Source: Bacteroidia bacterium (GTDB taxonomy: Bacteria; Bacteroidota; Bacteroidia; Flavobacteriales; Flavobacteriaceae). From it: a stretch of DNA of 64,000 nt. The number at the start of each line of letters is the position of its first letter. The first letter of the stretch is position 1. The stretch covers positions 186,001-250,000 of the forward strand of contig JAUIBP010000002.1 of assembly GCA_030427735.1 (NCBI GenBank). Direction: 5' to 3'. Below the pieces are notes generated by a model. That model did not search any database, was not told the origin of the DNA, and worked only from the letters and a program-made list of their open reading frames with translations. The position numbers were made by a program, and so were the translations under genes. This document shows, piece by piece, positions 61,059-64,000 of the stretch.

Positions 61059-61985
61059 ATGGCCGCTTTGCTTTCTTATATATATTTTTTCGGAGTTATA
61101 ATTGCCGCATTATTTGGATATATTAACAGTCCAATGGCATTGGCTTTAGGTTTTGTGTTTTCGGTTGGTTTTAAGCATCCCTTTCTAAAACAAAGCCAGA
61201 AAGGATTGCAATGGTTATTAAAATTGGCTGTAGTAGGCTTAGGATTTGGCATGGTATTACAAGACACCATACAAACAAGCGCATCGAGCTTTGGTCTTAT
61301 TTTATGCTCTGTAGTGCTAACTGTTAGTTTTGGTTTATTTATATCGAAAAGCTTTCATTTAAATAAACATCTGGGTCACCTTATAACTTCGGGAACGTCT
61401 ATTTGTGGTGGCAGTGCAATTGCAGCTATTTCACCAATTATTAAAGCCGATTCCAAAACCATCTCTATGGCATTGGTAACTGTATTTTTATTAAATGCCT
61501 TAGCCTTATTTGTATTTCCTGTTTTAGGACACTGGTTACATTTAAATCAGCACGATTTTGGCCTGTGGTGTGCAGTAGCCATTCACGATACGAGTTCGGT
61601 GGTTGGCGCCGCACTAAACTACGGCGAGGAGGCTCTTAAAATTGCAACAACTGTAAAATTATCTAGAACATTATGGATTATACCTATGTCGGTATTATCG
61701 ATGTTTGCGTTTAAAACCAAAGGGCAACATATAAAATTCCCGTATTTTATCTTATTATTTATTGGCGCTATTCTTATTAATAGTTTTCATATTATTCCTG
61801 AAATCGTAACGCAACAATTTGTAAACGTATCAAAACACCTATTAGTTGTTAGTTTATTTTTAATTGGCACCAGCATATCCTTACCCGATTTAAAACAAGC
61901 GGGTTGGAAACCTGTAGTTTTCGCATCGATTCTATGGATTTTTGTATCGCTCACCTCCCTAGCATATATTCTGTATTTACAATAA
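61059..61985 (+). CDS. YeiH family putative sulfate exporter (UPF0324)
   Basis: 308 residues with about ten membrane helices. The family signatures are present: GLQWLLKLAVVGLGFGM, HLGHLITSGTSICGGSAIAAISP, HDTSSVVGAALNYGEEAL. YeiH relatives are suggested to export sulfate or sulfonates; proof is lacking. It is preceded by a LysR gene with a palindromic spacer and followed, 15 bases on, by an HPP gene. Confidence 0.92.
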   Translation: MAALLSYIYFFGVIIAALFGYINSPMALALGFVFSVGFKHPFLKQSQKGLQWLLKLAVVGLGFGMVLQDTIQTSASSFGLILCSVVLTVSFGLFISKSFHLNKHLGHLITSGTSICGGSAIAAISPIIKADSKTISMALVTVFLLNALALFVFPVLGHWLHLNQHDFGLWCAVAIHDTSSVVGAALNYGEEALKIATTVKLSRTLWIIPMSVLSMFAFKTKGQHIKFPYFILLFIGAILINSFHIIPEIVTQQFVNVSKHLLVVSLFLIGTSISLPDLKQAGWKPVVFASILWIFVSLTSLAYILYLQ

Positions 61986-62000
61986 TCTACTTTATTTATT

Positions 62001-62552
62001 ATGGCACAAAAAAGAACACTCCGAAAAGCCAAATATATCCTGCATAAGCAAACCGATTTTAATGCCCCTGAACATATCTGGACGTTTATCGGTGCCTTTT
62101 TAGGGATCGGATTATTAGGTTACTTACAAAGCCTAAGATTTTCTGCAGTAGATAACACCTTTCTAATTGGGTCGTTTGGAGCTTCTGCAGTGCTAATTTA
62201 CGGTGCCACTAACAGTCCGTTATCGCAACCTAGAAACGTGATCGGCGGACATGTGTTAAGTGCTTTAATAGGGGTTTGCATAGCCAAAGTTATTCCAGAC
62301 ACCGACCTTAATTGGTTGGCCTGTGCGCTAGCGGTTTCCCTTTCTATAGTGGTTATGCAAATAACAAAAACCATGCATCCGCCAGGCGGAGCCACTGCTC
62401 TTATAGCCAATATAGGCAGCAGTCAAATTAAGGCTTTAGGGTTTTGGTACATTGTTAACCCAGTACTTATTGGTATTCTTCTGCTACTAATTACCGCACT
62501 TATTACAAACACTTGGGCTAAAAATAAAGCGTACCGCACAAAAAACAGGTAA
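62001..62552 (+). CDS. HPP family membrane protein
   Basis: 183 residues with four to five helices. The HPP motif is visible in KTMHPPGGATALIA, along with LIGSFGASAVLIYGAT and SPLSQPRNVIGGHVLSALIG. HPP proteins have been linked to nitrite transport in plants. It follows yeiH after 15 bases; a shared anion-handling role is plausible but inferred. Confidence 0.92.
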   Translation: MAQKRTLRKAKYILHKQTDFNAPEHIWTFIGAFLGIGLLGYLQSLRFSAVDNTFLIGSFGASAVLIYGATNSPLSQPRNVIGGHVLSALIGVCIAKVIPDTDLNWLACALAVSLSIVVMQITKTMHPPGGATALIANIGSSQIKALGFWYIVNPVLIGILLLLITALITNTWAKNKAYRTKNR

Positions 62553-62579
62553 CAACCAAGTCCGTGTAAAATTTATCTG

Positions 62580-62587
62580 TATTTTTG
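62580..62587 (+). promoter_or_regulatory. Bacteroidota -7 element for the His-rich gene
   Basis: TATTTTTG, 20 bases before the TTG start at 62607; it supports that unusual start codon. Confidence 0.5.
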
Positions 62588-62606
62588 AGACCTTAATCTG
62601 AGTGGG

Positions 62607-63116
62607 TTGGTATTACAGGTAAATTTTAAATCGATACTATTTCAAGGCATCGCATTGGCGCTGGCCGTGTGTTACTTAATATCGCCTTTAAAAACTCAGG
62701 TCTTCAACGCCCTACACACCGTTGTACATTATACTGAAACTATTGGGAGCACGCCACAAAACATCAGCTTACTAAGGTATCATGAACACGACGATTTTGG
62801 AAACCACAACATTTTTGAAGATGCACCGCCTTTAGCCAACCACACGCATACGGCAACAGGAAAAACCATCAACAACCATTCGCATTCGGTAATAAGTTTT
62901 TTTAACCGTATTTTTTTAGCTTCAGAAGATCACGACGACCATCAAAAAACGACTTCAAAAGCAGAAATCGACAAGCATTTTTTAACGCTTCAACAGCAGT
63001 TAACAGCACACACGCATTCAGAATACAAAACACCCTATTGGCACTTAAAAACACTTCAGTATACGTGTCATTTACAAATTACCAGTCCGCCTCCCCAAAA
63101 CGCTTGTACAATATAA
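62607..63116 (+). CDS. Histidine-rich membrane-anchored hypothetical protein
   Basis: 169 residues starting at TTG (no ATG exists in the frame; an in-frame stop at 62586-62588 and a promoter at 62580 leave this as the best start). One N-terminal hydrophobic segment (~8-28) is followed by a region with many histidines: YHEHDDFGNHN, NHTHTATGK, NNHSHS, EDHDDHQK and AHTHSEY. This suggests zinc, nickel or copper binding. It lies 131 bases before a TonB-dependent receptor with its own histidine-containing plug, which supports a metal-uptake role. Confidence 0.65.
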   Translation: MVLQVNFKSILFQGIALALAVCYLISPLKTQVFNALHTVVHYTETIGSTPQNISLLRYHEHDDFGNHNIFEDAPPLANHTHTATGKTINNHSHSVISFFNRIFLASEDHDDHQKTTSKAEIDKHFLTLQQQLTAHTHSEYKTPYWHLKTLQYTCHLQITSPPPQNACTI

Positions 63117-63247
63117 GAACTACAGTTACACGATATGGTTTTCAGCTTTAAAAACCGTTAAGCGTGACGTTATGTAATACCTAAAATTTAAAACTACAAC
63201 ACAAGCTTCTATAACAAATACTACAGAAGCCAAGACCTTTTATATAC

Positions 63248-64000
63248 ATGAAACATATTTTAATATGTGCTTGCTTACTTTTAAGCGGCATGTTGCATGC
63301 GCAACAATTAAACGGTGTTATTACAGATACACTGCATAATCCTATAGAAGATGTAAGCATCTTTAACAAAAACACCCAAAAACACACGCATACCAATCCA
63401 ACAGGGGCTTTTACGCTTCAAAACAGCTCGCCTAACGATACCATTTACATGTCGCGTTTAGGGTATCAGGCACAAACCATCGTACTTACAGCATCAGATT
63501 TAAACACGACAATTGATATAGTTATGCCTGCCGCAAACATGTCGTTAGACCAAGTGATGCTAGTTGGCGAAGTTGATGCCCTAAGCCGATTGGTAGATGT
63601 AAACGTAAAAACCGACCCGGTTAAATCGTCTCAAGACATTCTACGAAAAGTTCCTGGATTAATTATTGGTCAACATGCTGGTGGCGGTAAAGCAGAGCAG
63701 TTATTTTTAAGAGGATTCGATATCGATCACGGCACCGATGTGAGTCTTAGTGTAGACGGTTTACCTGTAAATATGGTGTCGCATGCCCATGGCCAAGGTT
63801 ATTCCGATTTACACTTTGTAATACCAGAAACCGTAGACAATGTAAAGTTTGGAAAAGGACCATATTATGGATCTGTTGGTAACTTTAACACTGCTGGATA
63901 TGTTAATTTGGGACTAAAAAAAACTTTAGATAATAACTACGTATCGTTAGAAGCTGGCCAATTTAATACCTCGCGTATAATGGGCATGCTAAACGTATTA
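63248..64000 (+). CDS. TonB-dependent receptor, N-terminal part (truncated by window end)
   Basis: 251 codons without a stop to the window end. A signal peptide (MKHILICACLLLSGMLHAQ) is followed by a carboxypeptidase-regulatory-like beta domain (~20-100, GVITDTLHNPIEDVSIF), then the plug domain with KSSQDILRKVPGLIIGQHAG, LFLRGFDIDHGTDVSLSVDG and NMVSHAHGQGYSDLHFVIPE. Ligand unknown; the His-rich upstream protein makes metal a reasonable guess. Confidence 0.9.
   Translation, partial: MKHILICACLLLSGMLHAQQLNGVITDTLHNPIEDVSIFNKNTQKHTHTNPTGAFTLQNSSPNDTIYMSRLGYQAQTIVLTASDLNTTIDIVMPAANMSLDQVMLVGEVDALSRLVDVNVKTDPVKSSQDILRKVPGLIIGQHAGGGKAEQLFLRGFDIDHGTDVSLSVDGLPVNMVSHAHGQGYSDLHFVIPETVDNVKFGKGPYYGSVGNFNTAGYVNLGLKKTLDNNYVSLEAGQFNTSRIMGMLNVL

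Overview
The window looks like a chromosomal segment of a marine-type member of the Flavobacteriaceae (Bacteroidota). The DNA is AT-rich, and upstream sequences carry the Bacteroidota -7 element TAnnTTTG instead of a sigma-70 -10 box. Two large secreted metalloproteases end in type IX secretion (T9SS) sorting domains. The gene set (PiT transporter with a PhoU-like tail, NrdA/eukaryote-like NrdB, LytTR regulator with a TPR histidine kinase, ribF-HTTM-serS, DUF4286-rsmA-mgtE, short-chain threonine dehydrogenase) is typical of that family. I cannot name a genus.

Layout: 1-3 kb holds the 3' end of a phosphate transporter and a leftward envelope operon (DUF4136 lipoprotein, beta-barrel protein, DUF4136 protein). 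3-7 kb is nrdB-nrdA. 7-10 kb is a LytTR response regulator coupled to its TPR sensor kinase. 10-18.8 kb is mostly housekeeping (DUF3109, MarC, S41 protease, dCMP deaminase, HupE/UreJ-like protein, DUF2200, DUF2147, tRNA-Leu(CAA), prs, L25/Ctc, pth). 19-25 kb holds two convergent T9SS metalloproteases. 25-35 kb is a long rightward run: ribF, HTTM protein, serS, TPR protein, GNAT, DUF4286, rsmA, mgtE, 2-hydroxyacid dehydrogenase. 35-42 kb has DUF1801, VOC, AsmA, a coiled-coil/membrane protein and a beta-barrel protein. 42-48 kb is a complete tripartite RND efflux operon. 48-55 kb is an AT-rich accessory island. 55-64 kb has ssb, small envelope and regulatory genes, threonine dehydrogenase, LysR-yeiH-HPP and the start of a TonB-dependent receptor preceded by a histidine-rich small protein.

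The main accessory system is at 48.5-54.8 kb. Four tightly packed leftward genes read as a divergent Wadjet/MksBEFG-type SMC defence operon: a kleisin-like JetA, a MukE-like JetB, a 1235-residue SMC ATPase JetC, and a JetD-like TOPRIM nuclease. The family restricts plasmids by loop extrusion and cleavage. The last ~20 codons of jetD run out of frame into a dead transposase, so the nuclease tail has been replaced, although the visible TOPRIM acidic residues remain.

The window also carries dispersed non-coding elements: three copies of a ~140-bp palindromic element (one with perfect 35-bp arms), two copies of a ~95-bp REP-like structured element (one in the serS leader), diverged direct repeats around a beta-barrel gene, a duplicated tRNA-Leu 3' end/terminator flanking an AT-rich lipoprotein gene, and a 10-bp-phased tandem repeat upstream of ssb. 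All assignments come from reading the sequence and recalling families; no database search was run.
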